Shown: positions 36,695-46,205, numbered from the stretch's first letter. The stretch is 64,000 nucleotides of DNA from Subtercola vilae (GCF_004923255.1 NZ_QYRT01000007.1:1-64000); one strand, 5' to 3'. A program made the numbers and translations. Notes: generated from the sequence alone by a model not told the origin.

Positions 36695-36721
36695 CCCCTC
36701 GTCTGTTCGGCGACGCGGCTG

Positions 36722-37567
36722 TTACAGTCCCGCGTCGTCGAACAGGCTCCGGATGATCGGCTCGAGCCGGGCCGCCAACACCGGTTCGGCCGCGAGCGTG
36801 AAGTCGCGCCCCGCCGGCGCCCCGCCGAACCCGTGAACACGTGCCCCGGCCTCGGCGGCGATGAGGGCTCCTGCCGCGTGATCCCACGGGTTCAGCCCGC
36901 GCTCGAAGTAGGCGTCGTAGCGGCCGGCAGCCACGTAACAGAGGTCGAGGGCTGCCGCGCCGATACGGCGGATGTCGCGAACCTGGCCGAGCAGCGCTGC
37001 GATGACGAGGCCCTGTTTGGCCCGCACCTCGGAGCTGTACGCGAACCCGGTCGCGACGAGGGCCTGCGAGAGGTCGATGGGGTCGTTGACGCGCAACCGC
37101 GTGCTGCCGAGGTAGGCCCCCCGGGCATCCGAGGCGGTGAAGACCTCACCCACGGCGGGGTTCACGACGCAGCCCGCCAGCGCGTGCCAGGTGGCGGGGT
37201 CAGCATCGCCTTCGACCACGGCGACGCTCACGTTGTAGGCAGGGATTCCGTAGAGGTAGTTGACGGTTCCGTCGATGGGGTCGACCACCCAGGTGAGGCC
37301 AGATGTGCCGGGCGAGGCGACGTCGGTCGACTCTTCGCCGAAGAAGCCATCGTTCGGGCGGGCCTCGGCCAGGGAGCGGCGCATGAAGGCCTCGACCTCG
37401 CGGTCGGCGAACGTCACGATGTCTTCGGTCGACGACTTGCTCGCGGCCACTTCGACGCCTTCCGCGCGCAGCCGGGCTGCGAGGGCGCCAGCCTCGGTGC
37501 CCACGCGGCGGGCCAGCTCGAGTAGTTCGGCGTTGGGGTCGGCCTTCGCTTCGATGCTGGTGCTCAC
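36722..37567 (-). CDS. Inositol monophosphatase-family phosphatase
   Basis: A 281-residue Mg-dependent, Li-sensitive phosphatase family member. Motifs: FFGEESTD (metal-binding Glu), WVVDPIDGT (Asp-Pro-x-Asp-Gly-Thr) and the C-terminal PWDHAAGALIAAEAGA. GTG start at 37567, two bases past the neighbouring stop codon. Likely substrates are inositol-1-phosphate, histidinol phosphate or PAP; the sequence alone does not say. It follows the lipoprotein gene, probably on the same transcript. Confidence 0.92.
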   Translation of the reverse strand: MSTSIEAKADPNAELLELARRVGTEAGALAARLRAEGVEVAASKSSTEDIVTFADREVEAFMRRSLAEARPNDGFFGEESTDVASPGTSGLTWVVDPIDGTVNYLYGIPAYNVSVAVVEGDADPATWHALAGCVVNPAVGEVFTASDARGAYLGSTRLRVNDPIDLSQALVATGFAYSSEVRAKQGLVIAALLGQVRDIRRIGAAALDLCYVAAGRYDAYFERGLNPWDHAAGALIAAEAGARVHGFGGAPAGRDFTLAAEPVLAARLEPIIRSLFDDAGL

Positions 37568-37569
37568 GT

Positions 37570-38124
37570 TCAACCGCCGTTCACAACCACGCCGACGCTG
37601 CGGCACTGGTTGCTGAGATCGGTGAACGTGGCCTGGCCCTTGGTGACCGCGGCCGAGCTGGTGTCGGTGCCGAGGGCAACCAGCGTGGTCATGTCGTCGG
37701 CGATCGGCTGCCACTGCGGGTCACTCGCTGCGGCCTCGACAGCAAGCTGTCTCGCCTTGTCTTGCGTTGCCGGGTAGGCTGACGACGTCTGGGTGAGACT
37801 CACCTGCCAGGTTTGGCACGCGAGAACCACCGTAGCTTCTGCGGTTGGAGCCGCACCCGACGTCGAAGGTGTCGGGGTGGGCGCCGCAGACGGTGTGGGG
37901 GAAGAAGTGGGTACAGCAGTGTCAGTCGGTGTGATCGAACTCGTCGACGGTGCGGGCGTGGGCGTTTCGCCTGGCACGCTCGACCCCGGAACGCTGGCGC
38001 CCGCGCCGGTCGAGCTGGTACCGGCACACCCGGCCAGTAAGAGAAGCGCTGCCACTGCCACGCCTGCTCCAGCGACCCGCGTCGCCGTTCGTGCTGCCGC
38101 CGTTTTCGGTGCCCTGAACCGCAT
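37570..38124 (-). CDS. Putative lipoprotein of unknown function
   Basis: About 184 residues from the ATG at 38124 (MRFRAPKTAA), with AGGTAGAGAA before it. The signal is Ala/Arg-rich, with lipobox LLAGC at about residues 30-34, followed by a Ser/Thr/Pro linker of about 70 residues (PTPAPSTSSITPTDT pattern) and a small folded domain (VVLACQTWQVSLTQTSSAYPATQDKARQL) with two Cys, probably a disulfide. No family recognised. It is upstream of the phosphatase gene and the two are probably one operon. Confidence 0.75.
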   Translation of the reverse strand: MRFRAPKTAAARTATRVAGAGVAVAALLLLAGCAGTSSTGAGASVPGSSVPGETPTPAPSTSSITPTDTAVPTSSPTPSAAPTPTPSTSGAAPTAEATVVLACQTWQVSLTQTSSAYPATQDKARQLAVEAAASDPQWQPIADDMTTLVALGTDTSSAAVTKGQATFTDLSNQCRSVGVVVNGG

Positions 38125-38195
38125 TTCTCTACCTCTACCCCACCACATTGCTCGGGCCGAAGAAGTTCGCCCCGTCGAGATGAAAGCTTAGGCGC

Positions 38196-39479
38196 ATGAA
38201 GATGAAGCGCTCGGTATTTGCCCTGTTCGTGGCGTTTGCGCTGGTGATCACCACGCTCAGTGCTGTCGGTGCGCCCCCGGCGAGTGCCGCATCCACCGTC
38301 TCGAACAGCCCGCAACAGCTCGCGCAGGCACTCGTTTCGGCACACAATTCAGGCGCGTTCACCACTGACCCCACCACCATCTACGACCGTGAGATCGTGC
38401 CCGTCTCGCAGGGCCAGACGCTCGGCGGATGCGCGGTCGATGTTCGCGTACTGCAGGTTCTGGTGCTGGTGATCAACCGGTTCGGCAGCCTCCGCGTCTC
38501 AGACCTGCAACGCCCGTGCATCGGCTCGAACCTGAACTGCGGGCCCCCCACCTACTCGGTGCACTGTGTGGTGCCGGGCGAGGCAATCGACTTCGCGAAC
38601 GTGGGCGGCGTCGGGCTGAACGGTTCGAACGCCCAGAACATTCTGCTTCTGCAGTTTCTCGACAATGTGGTGCCCACCGGCACCAACGCTGGCCAGTCGC
38701 AGTGCCGTACCGCCGCGGGCAACAGCCTGAACCTGGCCAACATCGACCAGTTCGCCGACTCCTGCAATCACCAGCACGTCGACTTTCGAAACACCGACGC
38801 ATCGCTGAACCCCACCGTTCTCGGGGCGCCACTACCCACGGTGACCGCCAGCTCGTCTTATGTGGTGGCTCTCTACAACGACTACCTGAGCCGCACGCCG
38901 TCGGCGGGCGAGACGAAGGGCTGGGCCACGCAGCTCGCCAACGGGGCTCCGCGCGACGGGGTGGCCAACGGGTTCGTCAACAGCGACGAGTACCGACTCA
39001 TACGCATCGCGGCCGCCTACCAGAGCGTGCTCGGCCGTTCACCCGACCCGTCGGGGCCACAGAACTGGTTGGCAGCCATGCACCGCGGCTCAATCACCAC
39101 TGACGACATCGAAACTTCGTTCTATTCGTCGCTCGAGTACTTCCAGCAGCACGGCAACAACAACGCCGGGTTCGTCGCATCTCTCTACACGAACCTGTTG
39201 CATCGGAACGCAGGCAGCGACGAGATCGCGTACTGGGTCACCTACATCAACAAGTACGGCACCGCCTGGGTCGTGTCACAGTTCTGGCGCTCGACCGAGA
39301 CCATCAGCGAGCGCATTTCTGCCATGTACCAGCGCTACCTCGGGCGCGCACCCGACCCGGTAGGGCTCAACACCTGGGTGGGGCTGGCTCTGCAGATCGG
39401 CGACTCGGGGCTTCGTTCAGCCCTGACCAGCAGCGACGAATACTTCGCCCGCTCGCAGAACAGGTACCCCTCGTCGTAG
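38196..39479 (+). CDS. Secreted DUF4214 protein with M15-like peptidase signature
   Basis: A 427-residue exported protein; signal peptide about 1-32. Residues 70-200 contain S121-x-H123...G-x-A-x-D132 (YSVHCVVPGEAIDF) and CNHQHVDF with H192/H194, the arrangement of zinc ligands in M15-type D,D-carboxypeptidases, plus several Cys (79, 108, 115, 124, 170, 190). From about 220 onwards there are two DUF4214 units (ALYNDYLSRTPSAGETKGW, AAYQSVLGRSPDPSGPQNW) and a third (SLYTNLLHRNAGSDEIAYW, MYQRYLGRAPDPVGLNTW). DUF4214 is a helical repeat known from surface-associated proteins. The peptidase assignment is my inference. Confidence 0.8.
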   Translation: MKMKRSVFALFVAFALVITTLSAVGAPPASAASTVSNSPQQLAQALVSAHNSGAFTTDPTTIYDREIVPVSQGQTLGGCAVDVRVLQVLVLVINRFGSLRVSDLQRPCIGSNLNCGPPTYSVHCVVPGEAIDFANVGGVGLNGSNAQNILLLQFLDNVVPTGTNAGQSQCRTAAGNSLNLANIDQFADSCNHQHVDFRNTDASLNPTVLGAPLPTVTASSSYVVALYNDYLSRTPSAGETKGWATQLANGAPRDGVANGFVNSDEYRLIRIAAAYQSVLGRSPDPSGPQNWLAAMHRGSITTDDIETSFYSSLEYFQQHGNNNAGFVASLYTNLLHRNAGSDEIAYWVTYINKYGTAWVVSQFWRSTETISERISAMYQRYLGRAPDPVGLNTWVGLALQIGDSGLRSALTSSDEYFARSQNRYPSS

Positions 39480-39582
39480 TGCTGCAGGGCATCCATCGGC
39501 TTCGAAGGCACACATAATACGCGATGACCTGAACAGCATCAATACTTTCCAGTTTTAGATATTCGGGGACTAAATTGCTCGA

Positions 39583-39930
39583 ATGCCTGAGAATCTACAA
39601 CTGACCGAAGATGTCGTCGAGTTCGAGTACCGGGCGAGCGTTCTACTGGGCTCGGTCAAGGTATTCGCCGCGTCAGAGTCGGGCGAGAAGGCGGCCCTGA
39701 AGGGGGTCATCAGGTATGCCCGCCGCCCGCACCATCGCATCCGGCTCATTTGCGTCGAAGTGGTTGAGCAGTTTCGCCGGGAAGGTGTGGGCACCCTCCT
39801 GTTCGAATCCCTGCTCAGCCAGAGCCCGCTGACCCGCACCGTTGAAGTGTTCGTCGACAGCGACAGCATTCGCGGGTTCATGAACTCGCTGGTGTCGCGG
39901 CACCCCGCCATTGTGTTTCAGATGATCTGA
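39583..39930 (+). CDS. Small GNAT-like acetyltransferase domain
   Basis: 115 residues. The central segment EVVEQFRREGVGTLLFESLL (about residues 62-81) is a GNAT acetyl-CoA-binding loop of R-R-x-G-x-G type, with VEVFVDSDSIRGFMNSL after it. Shorter than standard GNAT proteins (about 140-170), lacking most of the N-terminal strands, so it may be an orphan domain or truncated. Less GC-rich around its start than the surrounding genes. A hairpin follows at 39983. Confidence 0.65.
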   Translation: MPENLQLTEDVVEFEYRASVLLGSVKVFAASESGEKAALKGVIRYARRPHHRIRLICVEVVEQFRREGVGTLLFESLLSQSPLTRTVEVFVDSDSIRGFMNSLVSRHPAIVFQMI

Positions 39931-39982
39931 CGAGTTATTCTGAACGACCGCCCTGCGGCTGCCGGTGGCGACCTGGCAACGA

Positions 39983-40017
39983 ACAACGGCCTCCCGCTTT
40001 CGCGTGGAGGCCGTTGT
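39983..40017. terminator. Bidirectional hairpin between the GNAT gene and tRNA-Tyr
   Basis: ACAACGGCCTCC (39983-39994) and its exact complement (40006-40017) form a 12-bp stem; the loop can pair further (CGC/GCG). It lies 10 bases past the tRNA-Tyr 3' end on the minus strand and 52 bases past the GNAT stop codon on the plus strand. It can serve both. Confidence 0.75.
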
Positions 40018-40026
40018 TTCTGCTGG

Positions 40027-40108
40027 TGGCAAGTGAGGGATTCGAACCCCCGAAGGCTCAGCCGTCTGATTTACAGTCAGATCCCTTTGGCCGCTAGGGT
40101 AACTTGCC
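40027..40108 (-). tRNA. tRNA-Tyr (anticodon GTA)
   Basis: An 82-base cloverleaf with a long variable arm: acceptor GGCAAGT with ACTTGCC, anticodon loop CTGTAAA giving GTA, variable stem CGGCTGAGCCTTCG region, T-loop TTCGAAT. CCA not encoded. In related actinobacteria tRNA-Tyr is often next to tRNA-Thr and tRNA-Met; here 5 kb separates them. Confidence 0.95.
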
Positions 40109-40261
40109 AAGGCGCACCCGACCACGTTGAAAAACACAACCGAAGGCGCTCGCACAAGAATACTTGTCATCGGGCGTCTGACGAAATCGGCGGCTCCCTG
40201 GAGGCCGTTCGGGGGCTCTGTGGGGGCTGTCGGCAGGCTGGCAACGAGGCTGCGGGTGCCC

Positions 40262-41107
40262 TCAGCCGGTGACGGAGGCCACCTCTAACGCGTAGCGATT
40301 GGCGTACTGCGACACCTTCAGCAGGTACGACGTCGCGTCGTTGTACGAGGTGATGGCGGCCATCCACTCGCTCGCGACACTCACGTCGCGGCCGTGATAA
40401 CAGAGGTAGTTGGCGGTGGCGAGCGAGGCATCGTCGATGTTCTGCGGGTCGGCGATGCCGTCGCCCGAGGCATCGGTGCCCCAGTTGCGCCAGGTCTCGG
40501 GGATGAGCTGCATGGGGCCAACGGCGCGATCCCATTCGGCGTCGCCGTCGATGGCACCCCCGTCGGTATCGGGAATGCGGGTGACGCCGGCGCCGTCGAG
40601 CGCGATGCCGTAGATGGGCGGGCTGACCGTGCCGTCAGCGCCGATGGTACTGCCGGCGTAGGTGCCGTTGGCCGATTCGACGGTGCCGATGGCGGCGAGG
40701 GTGTTCCAGCCCAGATGGCAGGTCGATCCGCTGTTCTGGCTGGCGATCGCGACGCCCGCGTAGGCCTGAACGGCACGCAGCGGGATGCCCGTGGCAGCCG
40801 CGGTACGGCCGGCCCATTCAGCGTCGACCTCGCCCGCGTGGCCGGCAAGCGCCGCGGGTGTCGATGCCGATCTACTGACCGCGGGTGACTCGGGCGGTGC
40901 CACGGGGGTGGCGGGGGCATCCGGAGAACCGATGCCTGCAGCGAGACTGCCTACGGTACGGAGTGCCTCACCGAGCGGGCCGGCGGCGAAGATGCCGGCG
41001 ACGAGCAAGACGACGACCACGACCGTAAAGACCAGGGCGATGAACAGGCCGCGACGGTGAGGGACGACACGACGACGACCACGACGACGACGGCGGCGGG
41101 AAGGCAT
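40262..41107 (-). CDS. Membrane-anchored lytic transglycosylase-like protein
   Basis: A 281-residue peptidoglycan-active enzyme with an Arg-rich cytoplasmic start, one TM at about residues 20-45 ([19 protein letters not shown]) and an extracellular domain. [14 protein letters not shown] has the expected catalytic Glu, [32 protein letters not shown] matches the SLT_2/MltB-like group, and AITSYND is the final conserved segment. It cleaves the glycan strand between MurNAc and GlcNAc by the family's mechanism. Monocistronic; role in cell-wall growth is likely. Confidence 0.9.
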   Translation of the reverse strand: MPSRRRRRRGRRRVVPHRRGLFIALVFTVVVVVLLVAGIFAAGPLGEALRTVGSLAAGIGSPDAPATPVAPPESPAVSRSASTPAALAGHAGEVDAEWAGRTAAATGIPLRAVQAYAGVAIASQNSGSTCHLGWNTLAAIGTVESANGTYAGSTIGADGTVSPPIYGIALDGAGVTRIPDTDGGAIDGDAEWDRAVGPMQLIPETWRNWGTDASGDGIADPQNIDDASLATANYLCYHGRDVSVASEWMAAITSYNDATSYLLKVSQYANRYALEVASVTG

Positions 41108-41157
41108 TCGCCCACCCTACAATCCGGAGCCCGCGAGACAGCCGGTACGATTGGTGC

Positions 41158-41646
41158 ATGGCAGATTCAAGCTTCGACATCGTCAGCAAGGTCGACAAGA
41201 TGGAGGCCGACAACGCCCTCCACCAGGCACAGAAAGAGGTCGAGCAGCGCTACGACTTCAAGAACATCGGCGCTTCGATCGACTGGAGCGGCGAGAAGAT
41301 CCTCATGAAGGCCAACTCAGAAGAGCGCGTGAAGGCCATTCTCGAGGTCTTCGAGGCCAAGCTCATCAAGCGCGGCATCAGCCTGCGGAGCCTCGACGCC
41401 GGCGAGCCGTTCCCGAGCGGCAAGGAGTACCGCCTCGAGGCCGAGCTGAAGAACGGCATCGAGCAGGAGGCCGCGAAGAAGATCTCGAAGCTCATCCGCG
41501 ACGAGTCGCCGAAGACCGTCAAGTCGCAGATCCAGGGCGACGAGCTGCGTGTCTCCTCGAAGAGCCGCGACGACCTGCAGGGCGTCATGGCTCTGCTGAA
41601 GAGCGCCGACCTCGAGGTCGCCGTGCAGTTCATCAACTTTCGCTGA
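41158..41646 (+). CDS. yajQ: YajQ-family cyclic-di-GMP/nucleotide-binding protein
   Basis: 162 residues, full length. N-terminal [34 protein letters not shown], then the second ferredoxin-like domain with [19 protein letters not shown]. Members bind nucleotides, in some bacteria c-di-GMP, and act with transcription regulators or in RNA metabolism. Cytoplasmic. ATG at 41158. Standalone here. Confidence 0.96.
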   Translation: MADSSFDIVSKVDKMEADNALHQAQKEVEQRYDFKNIGASIDWSGEKILMKANSEERVKAILEVFEAKLIKRGISLRSLDAGEPFPSGKEYRLEAELKNGIEQEAAKKISKLIRDESPKTVKSQIQGDELRVSSKSRDDLQGVMALLKSADLEVAVQFINFR

Positions 41647-41701
41647 CACGCTTCGCCGAGTTTTGCTCAGATCTGCATTGATTTGGCGGTAGTCTTCTTC
41701 G

Positions 41702-42685
41702 ATGCCACCGCTAGAAGAACCGCTGATGCTGCAGCCCCTCCGCGACATCGTGTTGAGTAGGTCGATCAGCGACGTCGCCTTTGTGAACGAGCACGAGCTC
41801 GTCGTTGCTGACGTCGAGTGCACGCTCTTCACATACGATTGGCGATCCGGCACCGCGACCCTGCGCGCCCATCACTCCGACGTGTTACGAGAGAGTGCCG
41901 CGAGCGCACCGGTACCGCTCATTCAGCCGCTCATCGCGGTCGAACCCGGCGGGTCGGTTGTTGTGAGCCCCCATGACGGCATGTTGGTCAGCAAAGAAAC
42001 CGACGGACTGTGGCGGGTACTGACAGAGACCACTGGCATGTCTACCCCGGCGTTCTCGTTCTCGCCCACCGGCGACTACTTCGCGATGGCGGCAGAGGGA
42101 GAATTGCGCGTCTGGAACATGCGCGATCCTTCGCAGTACACGGTCGATGACGTCGACGCCTTCACCTGGGCACCCTCCACCACAGCCATCGTGGTTCTGC
42201 TCGGCGACGGGCGGCTGCAGGCTCTCGACGCGCGCTCGGGCACGGTGGTGCACGAGGTGGGAAGGGTGGAGTACGGCGGTCAGGCCAGGGGCACGCTGGG
42301 CACGAACGACTTGGCCATCCTCGGCTCGGGCATTCTCGTGGTCGCACTCGAAGGGTGGTCGATCGACTTCTGGAACCTCTCACCCTTTTCGCTCGTCAAA
42401 CGGCATTCCGTCGTGGAGGCTGCGGAGTCGGTATTCACAAGCGAGGAGGGCGACTGGTTCGTTACGGAGTCAGACCACATGGTGAGATTCTGGGATTCAG
42501 AGACACTGACCGAGGTCTGCGAGCCGTTGGGCAAACCGGCCAGGCAATGGCAGGGCATCCGGTTCTCGCCCTCTGGTGAACTCATGGTCACCATCGGTAT
42601 GCCTGAAATGGAGGGTACGGGCGAGTTCGCCTTTGCCAACGAGAACGTCAGGGCTACGGTCTGGCGCGTGATCCGCGGTCAGTGA
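41702..42685 (+). CDS. WD40-like beta-propeller protein, unknown
   Basis: A 327-residue cytoplasmic protein with recurring blade patterns: FSFSPTGDYFAMAAEGELRVWNM, TESDHMVRFWDSE and GIRFSPSGELMVTIGM. Only a few blades are readable by eye; seven would be needed for a closed propeller. No signal peptide or TM. Presumably a protein-binding scaffold. Function unknown. It stands alone, convergent with fpr. Confidence 0.75.
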   Translation: MPPLEEPLMLQPLRDIVLSRSISDVAFVNEHELVVADVECTLFTYDWRSGTATLRAHHSDVLRESAASAPVPLIQPLIAVEPGGSVVVSPHDGMLVSKETDGLWRVLTETTGMSTPAFSFSPTGDYFAMAAEGELRVWNMRDPSQYTVDDVDAFTWAPSTTAIVVLLGDGRLQALDARSGTVVHEVGRVEYGGQARGTLGTNDLAILGSGILVVALEGWSIDFWNLSPFSLVKRHSVVEAAESVFTSEEGDWFVTESDHMVRFWDSETLTEVCEPLGKPARQWQGIRFSPSGELMVTIGMPEMEGTGEFAFANENVRATVWRVIRGQ

Positions 42686-42747
42686 TCCACGGTCACCTCA
42701 CACCTGTGCCGGGGGTCGCCGGGTTGATTCGGTGAAAGGGGGCGAAC

Positions 42748-44106
42748 CTACTCTGCCGTCTGGTTCGAGACCGCGACCATCTCGTCGCGCGCGACGACCT
42801 TGATGCGCACACGGCCCGCCGCAGCGCCCAGCCCGAGCTCGTACTGGTCGAGGTGGTGCCAGCCCTCGACGGTGGTGTACACCACGCCGCGCGACTCGAG
42901 CAGGGCGACGATGGCCTCTTCGCCGGGCTCGGCCGGGCTCCACCAATTGGCGGCATCGTTCACGACGTGGCTGAGGGTCTCCATGGCGTCAGACTTGGTG
43001 TGGCCAATGAGGCCCACGGGGCCACGTTTGATCCAGCCGGTGGCGTAGACACCGGGAATGACCTCGTCATGGTCATCCAGAACCTGCCCTTCGCGGTTCG
43101 GAATCACGCCGTGCAGCGAGTCGAACGGCACCCCGTCGAGTGGTGAACCGAAATACCCCACCGCGCGATAGAGCGCCTGAATCGGCAGTTCGCGAAACTC
43201 GCCGGTACCCGTGACGCCGCCCGCAGCATCGGGCTTCGTACGCTCGTACCGGATGCCCGTCACCGCGCCATCGGCCCCGAGAACCTCAATCGGCCGGGCG
43301 TAGAAGTGCAGGTGCAGCCGCCTCGACGCCGTGCCGGCCGGCCTCGTGCGCCACTGGTTCATGACCCGGTTGATGACCATCACCTGCTTGTTCGTGGCGA
43401 TGGCCGCCTCAGACGCGGGGTCGAGATCGAAGTCTTCGTCGTACACGACGATGTCGACATCGGGCACCTCGCCGAGCTCACGCAGCTCGAGCGGAGTGAA
43501 CTTCACCTGAGCCGGGCCGCGCCGGCCGAAGACGTGCACGTCGGTGACGGGCGACTTCTGGAGGCCCTCGTAGACGTTCTCGGGAATCTCTGTGACGAGC
43601 AGGTCGTCGGGATGCTTGGCCAGAATGCGGGCGACATCGAGCGCTACGTTGCCGTTGCCGAGCACCGCCACCTCGCGGGCGTTCAGCGGCCATTCGCGGG
43701 GCACATCGGGGTGGCCGTCGAACCAGCTGACGAACTCGGCAGCGCCGTACGAGCCATCGAGGTCGATTCCGGGAATGTCGAGTTCAGCATCCCGAATCGC
43801 GCCCGTGGCGAAGATCACCGCGTTGTAGTGCTTCTTCAGGTCGTCGAGCGTGAGGTCGACGCCGTAGCGAACGTTGCCGAAGAACCTGATGTCGCCGCGG
43901 TCGAGCACCTCGCGAAGCGCGCCGATGATGCCCTTGATGCGCGGATGATCGGGGGCGACCCCATACCGCACCAAGCCGTAGGGCGCAGGCAGGTGGTCGA
44001 AGAGGTCGATCGAGACGTCGAAGTGACGCTCGGCTTTGATCAGCAGGTCGGCGGCGTAGATTCCGGCCGGCCCTGCGCCGACGATGGCCAGGCGGAGCTT
44101 GGTCAT
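42748..44106 (-). CDS. Ferredoxin/adrenodoxin-type NADP reductase (FprA-like)
   Basis: A 452-residue FAD enzyme passing electrons from NADPH to ferredoxin. The FAD motif GAGPAGIYAADLL starts at about residue 8, followed by PYGLVRYGVAPDHPRIK, diagnostic of the mycobacterial FprA/adrenodoxin reductase group. The NADPH motif is VLGNGNVALDVARIL, and the C-terminal FAD segment VYATGWIKRGPVGLIGHTKSDA is intact. ATG at 44106; an upstream in-frame ATG at 44142 is less likely. It precedes nothing obvious in the pathway, but lies near the quinone genes. Confidence 0.94.
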   Translation of the reverse strand: MTKLRLAIVGAGPAGIYAADLLIKAERHFDVSIDLFDHLPAPYGLVRYGVAPDHPRIKGIIGALREVLDRGDIRFFGNVRYGVDLTLDDLKKHYNAVIFATGAIRDAELDIPGIDLDGSYGAAEFVSWFDGHPDVPREWPLNAREVAVLGNGNVALDVARILAKHPDDLLVTEIPENVYEGLQKSPVTDVHVFGRRGPAQVKFTPLELRELGEVPDVDIVVYDEDFDLDPASEAAIATNKQVMVINRVMNQWRTRPAGTASRRLHLHFYARPIEVLGADGAVTGIRYERTKPDAAGGVTGTGEFRELPIQALYRAVGYFGSPLDGVPFDSLHGVIPNREGQVLDDHDEVIPGVYATGWIKRGPVGLIGHTKSDAMETLSHVVNDAANWWSPAEPGEEAIVALLESRGVVYTTVEGWHHLDQYELGLGAAAGRVRIKVVARDEMVAVSNQTAE

Positions 44107-44187
44107 GGGGAGGTGGTTCCTTACGTTGTCGATGACACGCACGCCGAGCGGGGTGGCGGTGCGCGCAGGGTTATTCGGAAAGCTCGG

Positions 44188-45288
44188 CTAACTCGATCGC
44201 TCGACCATGGTGTCGGCGAACCGCAGCAGGGTCTTCTTGACGGTGCCGTCGGGCAGCACGTCGAGCGCTGCGATGGCATCGGCGGCCCACTGACGTGCGG
44301 CAACCATGGTCTCGGCGGTCACCGGATGCCCGCGCAATTCGGCGATCAGGGCGTCGACCTCCGCGGCGGGAGTGTCTGCGATCAGCTCGGGGTCGAGTCG
44401 GCGCAGCAGGTCGGCGGCCCCGGGGTCGGTGGGGGCATCCCTCTGCAGATACAGCAGCGGAAGGGTCACGACACCGGCGCGAATGTCGGTGCCGGCGGTC
44501 TTGCCCGTGGCATCGCTCGGCGGGGCGAGGTCGATGACGTCGTCGACGAGCTGGAAGGCGATACCGATCTTCTCGCCGAAGTCGAACACGGCCTGCTGGT
44601 ACACCTCTGGCGCGTTCGACACGAGCACACCGAGCTGGGCCGACGCCGCGATGAGCGAACCGGTCTTGTCGGCCAGTACGCGCAGGTAGTGCTCGATGGC
44701 GTCTTCACCGGGGCGAGGGCCGACGGTCTCGTGCAGCTGGCCGAGGCACAGGCGTTCGAACGTGTCGGCCTGCAATCGGATGGCCCGCTCACCGAGAATC
44801 GACAGCAGCTTGCTCGCACGGGCGAACAGCAGGTCGCCCGTGAGGATGGCGATGGAGTTGCTCCACACGTTGTGCGCGGTGGGAACGCCCCGGCGCTGCT
44901 CCGCCTCATCCATGACGTCGTCGTGGTAGAGCGAGGCGAGGTGGATGAGCTCGATCGAGGTGGCCGCAGTCACCACGTCGTCGGTGACGCCGTCGCCGAG
45001 CTGCGCGGTGAGGAACGCGAGGATGGGGCGCACACGTTTGCCACCGGCGTCGAGCAGGTACCGGGCCGACACTTCGGCCATGCCGTCGTGGAAGACGGTC
45101 TCGGCTACGAGGCGCTCCTCGAGGCGCACGAGGCCCTCATCGACCGCCTTCGCGGCCTTGCGGTCGTCGGCCGTCGCAAACAGTCGTTCGGTCAACGAGA
45201 ACGAGGCCGAACTCGAAGGGCTTCGTCGCGCACCCTTCGACAGGCTGGTGCCCCTGGAAGAATTCAGGGACCAATTGGTCGGCTTCAC
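44188..45288 (-). CDS. Long-chain polyprenyl diphosphate synthase
   Basis: A 366-residue trans-prenyltransferase, GTG start at 45288. Aspartate-rich motif 1 is DDVMD in LASLYHDDVMDEAEQRRG, motif 2 is DDVID in LVDDVIDLAP; GKRVRPIL binds the diphosphate. The residues before the first motif (small at chain-length positions, ATSIELIHLASLYHDD) fit long-chain enzymes. The product would feed menaquinone side chains (hepta- to decaprenyl). The first 30 residues are Ser/Arg-rich and dispensable; start could be internal. It follows menG by 10 bases on the same strand. Confidence 0.92.
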   Translation of the reverse strand: MKPTNWSLNSSRGTSLSKGARRSPSSSASFSLTERLFATADDRKAAKAVDEGLVRLEERLVAETVFHDGMAEVSARYLLDAGGKRVRPILAFLTAQLGDGVTDDVVTAATSIELIHLASLYHDDVMDEAEQRRGVPTAHNVWSNSIAILTGDLLFARASKLLSILGERAIRLQADTFERLCLGQLHETVGPRPGEDAIEHYLRVLADKTGSLIAASAQLGVLVSNAPEVYQQAVFDFGEKIGIAFQLVDDVIDLAPPSDATGKTAGTDIRAGVVTLPLLYLQRDAPTDPGAADLLRRLDPELIADTPAAEVDALIAELRGHPVTAETMVAARQWAADAIAALDVLPDGTVKKTLLRFADTMVERSS

Positions 45289-45298
45289 GGGGTCAAGC

Positions 45299-46081
45299 CT
45301 ACTGAACCGGCTGCCGAGTGGTGGGCCCGCTTGACGGGTGGGTAGCAGACTCGTCGTGCAGCGACGCTGCCTCTGTGCTGGCCGGCTTGGTGCCGCGGTG
45401 CAGTGCGACGATGCCGAACGTCAGATTGCGGTAGCCCACGCCCTCAAAACCGGCGTCGCGCATCCACCCACTGAGTGTGCTCTGGTTGGGCCAGTCTTTG
45501 ATCGAGTCGGCGAGGTAGATGTAGGCATCGGGGTTCGAGCTCGCCAGCTTCGCGATGGCCGGCATGAACCGCTGCAGGTACGCACCGTAGCCGAGGCGAA
45601 TGGGCGCGAACGGAGGTGTGCTGAACTCGCAGATGACAATGCGGCCGCCGGGTTTGGTCACGCGATAGAGCTCGGCGAGGGCGGTTCTCGGCTCCATGAT
45701 GTTACGGAGGCCGAACGAGATGGTCACCGCGTCGAACTCGTTGTCGCCGAAGGGCAGGTTCATGCCGTCGGCCACCAGGAACTCGATGTTGGTGTTGCCG
45801 GCCTGCTGGCGCTTGCCCACCTCGATCATTCCGGGCGAGAAGTCGGCCGCGACGACCGTCGCTCCGCTCGCCGCCAGTGATGCGCTCGAGGTGCCGGTGC
45901 CGGCAGCGAGGTCGAGAATGCGTTCACCGGGTTTCGGCGCCACCGCTTTGGTGGTGGCCACCCGCCACAGCAGGGCGTTACCCGCCGAGAGCACGTTGTT
46001 CGTGCGGTCGTAGTGGGTCGACACATCGTCGAACATCGCAGAAACCTGCGCGGGCTGCTTACTGAGGTCGGCCTTAGACAC
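45299..46081 (-). CDS. menG: Demethylmenaquinone methyltransferase
   Basis: SAM-dependent methylation, the last step of menaquinone synthesis. 260 residues with RILDLAAGTGTSS (SAM motif I), VVAADFSPGMIEVGKRQ, DAVTISFGLRNI (the family's FGLRN signature) and RIVICEFSTPPFAP. Also known as ubiE. It precedes the polyprenyl synthase gene by 10 bases (likely one transcript) and lies close to menF and menD. Starts at ATG 46081; 124 bases then separate it from the divergent alditol oxidase gene. Confidence 0.95.
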   Translation of the reverse strand: MSKADLSKQPAQVSAMFDDVSTHYDRTNNVLSAGNALLWRVATTKAVAPKPGERILDLAAGTGTSSASLAASGATVVAADFSPGMIEVGKRQQAGNTNIEFLVADGMNLPFGDNEFDAVTISFGLRNIMEPRTALAELYRVTKPGGRIVICEFSTPPFAPIRLGYGAYLQRFMPAIAKLASSNPDAYIYLADSIKDWPNQSTLSGWMRDAGFEGVGYRNLTFGIVALHRGTKPASTEAASLHDESATHPSSGPTTRQPVQ

Positions 46082-46205
46082 CGTTTCAGTTTACGGTGCC
46101 TTCAGAAGCGCACGGCAAAGGCTCAGGATGCCCCCAGCAGACCCCCACCTCGGAAATGCGTCATGCTTGAGTGACACACATCCTCAACGGCGAAAGTGAA
46201 GTGGC

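Noticed and set aside
43306-45345. Open frame of about 679 codons on the plus strand opposite fpr and the polyprenyl synthase
   Set aside because: It spans two well-supported genes on the other strand and its protein is Arg/Gly/Val-rich with no domain; it is an antisense shadow typical of GC-rich DNA.
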